A DNA stretch of 7,963 nucleotides from Acidobacteriota bacterium. Lineage in GTDB: Bacteria > Acidobacteriota > Blastocatellia > Pyrinomonadales > Pyrinomonadaceae. Location of the stretch: NCBI GenBank assembly GCA_019247865.1, contig JAFBAJ010000364.1:1-7963 (forward strand), given 5' to 3'. A model generated the notes under the pieces. The model was not told the DNA's origin. It did no database searches and was given only the letters and a program-made list of their open reading frames with translations. Both the position numbers and the translations under genes were made by a program. Each line of letters begins with the position of its first letter. Position 1 is the stretch's first letter. This document shows positions 7,181-7,963 of this stretch, in pieces.

Positions 7181-7963
7181 AAGTTTCAACCCGTCCGCTT
7201 CGTTTCCGCCCCACGCGAAGGGCATATTGCAAAGCTGCCGTCCATCCCTTCAACGAAGCCCGCCTCAGCCATGTGCGCCGCGAGCGCGGATGCACGCGGC
7301 GAATCTCCTCATCCCAACGCTCGTGAAAGAGTCGGCCGTTGCGCAACACCTGCTGTTTGTACTGAGGCGAAAAATTCAGGGTCGTGCTGCCCAGATGTAG
7401 ATACGCGCCGAGCCGTTCGTAACCGAAAGTCGCGGCCTTCCATCCGGCCTCGCGCAGGCGAAAACAGAGATCCGCCTCGTCCCATTCCGAAGGGCAAAAA
7501 GCTTCGTCCAGTTTTCCCACACGCTCGATCACGGCGCGGCGCACGACCCACGGACGAATCACGATATCCACCTCCTGCAAGCGGAACAGATTCCAGGGGC
7601 GTTTGCCGATAGTGCTCTGCATCCGCCTCTCGTCGTGCAGGTCTTCCCATTCACGAATCGGCTCGTCAAAGGGAAAGCAATCGAGGCCACGACTCAGGCA
7701 GAGCAGGCCGAGGTCCGCATAATCGAAGCTGGCGATCAACTCCGGCACGAGCCAGTCGCATTGGAGGAACATATCGTCCTGCCACGTCATCATCAGCGGA
7801 GCGCGCGCTTCAGCAAAGCCCCGGTTGGTGCACTTCAATTCATGCACATCATCCTCATGGTACCAACGCACATGTTCGCGCCCCCAGGGTGTGCGCACCA
7901 ATTCCTCCAAATAACCGGCCGTCCCGTCGCGGCAGCCATCCTCAATGACGATGATCTCAATCG
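7164..7963 (-). CDS. Glycosyltransferase family 2 (GT-A fold), 5' end cut by window edge
   Basis: The enzyme probably transfers a sugar from a nucleotide-sugar donor to a growing glycan on the cytoplasmic side of the membrane; donor and acceptor cannot be read from sequence. The frame is open to the right edge, giving 265 visible residues. The first visible stretch, IEIIVIEDGCRDGT, is the end of the GT2 nucleotide-binding strand and loop, normally close to EIIVVDDGSxDGT. About 30 N-terminal residues are therefore probably missing, and the TTG codon at 7908-7910 is not the start. A DxD-like metal-binding motif, TWQDDMF, lies at visible residues 59-65. The typical GT2 acceptor/base region follows, with RRAVIERVGKLDEAF at 141-155 and WDEADLCFRLREAGW at 160-174. 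The last 40 residues are basic and may be a membrane-proximal tail. The TAA stop overlaps the flippase start by 17 bases, which suggests translational coupling. The family call is strong; the substrate is unknown. Confidence 0.9.
   Translation of the reverse strand, partial: IEIIVIEDGCRDGTAGYLEELVRTPWGREHVRWYHEDDVHELKCTNRGFAEARAPLMMTWQDDMFLQCDWLVPELIASFDYADLGLLCLSRGLDCFPFDEPIREWEDLHDERRMQSTIGKRPWNLFRLQEVDIVIRPWVVRRAVIERVGKLDEAFCPSEWDEADLCFRLREAGWKAATFGYERLGAYLHLGSTTLNFSPQYKQQVLRNGRLFHERWDEEIRRVHPRSRRTWLRRASLKGWTAALQYALRVGRKRSGRVETCEQDA

Larger units (their letters stand above)
1..7963 (-). other. Putative polysaccharide biosynthesis operon (open at both ends)
   Basis: Eight genes on one strand are separated, in transcription order, by -17, 11, 4, 33, 54, 11 and 6 bases. 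I found no T-rich hairpin terminator and no obvious promoter in the gaps; the only gaps longer than 30 bases are 3905-3937 and 3017-3070. This spacing and the shared theme (four glycosyltransferases, one flippase, three methyltransferases) support co-transcription. Because both end genes are cut by the window, the operon's promoter and the missing pathway parts (polymerase, initiating transferase, sugar-nucleotide synthesis) cannot be judged. Confidence 0.7.

Noticed and set aside
7022..7612. Plus-strand open frame of 196 codons opposite the flippase and GT2 genes
   Set aside because: It has low-complexity basic composition, no domain signal and no ribosome site, and it lies antisense to two well-supported genes.

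Overview
This window is a stretch of a surface-polysaccharide (exopolysaccharide, capsule or O-antigen type) biosynthesis locus. Every supportable gene lies on the minus strand, so transcription runs from high to low coordinates. Base composition is moderately GC-rich; hand counts give about 63% in 3241-3540. Starts are mixed ATG and GTG with weak or absent Shine-Dalgarno sequences. A Wzx-like flippase fits a Gram-negative or other diderm bacterium with a free-living lifestyle. I cannot assign a phylum from the sequence; an environmental lineage such as Acidobacteriota is a guess only.

In transcription order the layout is: (1) a GT2 glycosyltransferase whose 5' end is cut by the right edge (7164-7963); (2) a multi-pass Wzx/MATE-type flippase (5657-7180); (3) a class I SAM methyltransferase with an N-terminal CxxC/CxxC zinc-ribbon-like region (4692-5645); (4) a first FkbM-family methyltransferase (3938-4687); (5) a second, divergent FkbM-family methyltransferase (3071-3904); (6) a GT4-like glycosyltransferase without the usual EX7E and KG motifs (1871-3016); (7) a canonical GT4 glycosyltransferase with a four-cysteine insert (642-1859); (8) a further GT4 glycosyltransferase whose 3' end is cut by the left edge (1-635). 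Spacings run from a 17-base overlap to a 54-base gap. No convincing terminator or promoter lies between genes, so the set is probably one operon that extends beyond both edges.

A consistent model is that the glycosyltransferases build a lipid-linked oligosaccharide on the cytoplasmic face, the methyltransferases decorate or cap it with methyl groups, and the flippase moves it across the inner membrane. No polymerase (Wzy), initiating sugar-phosphate transferase, chain-length regulator or export porin is in the window; they would have to be outside it. No RNA genes, mobile elements, CRISPR arrays or sizeable repeats were seen, and there is no non-coding stretch longer than 54 bases.

I do not see a wholly new system here. 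The points most worth a second look are the density of methyltransferases (three in a row, two of them FkbM), a sharp GC drop inside the first FkbM gene, the cysteine-rich insert in one GT4 enzyme and the non-canonical active-site region of another.
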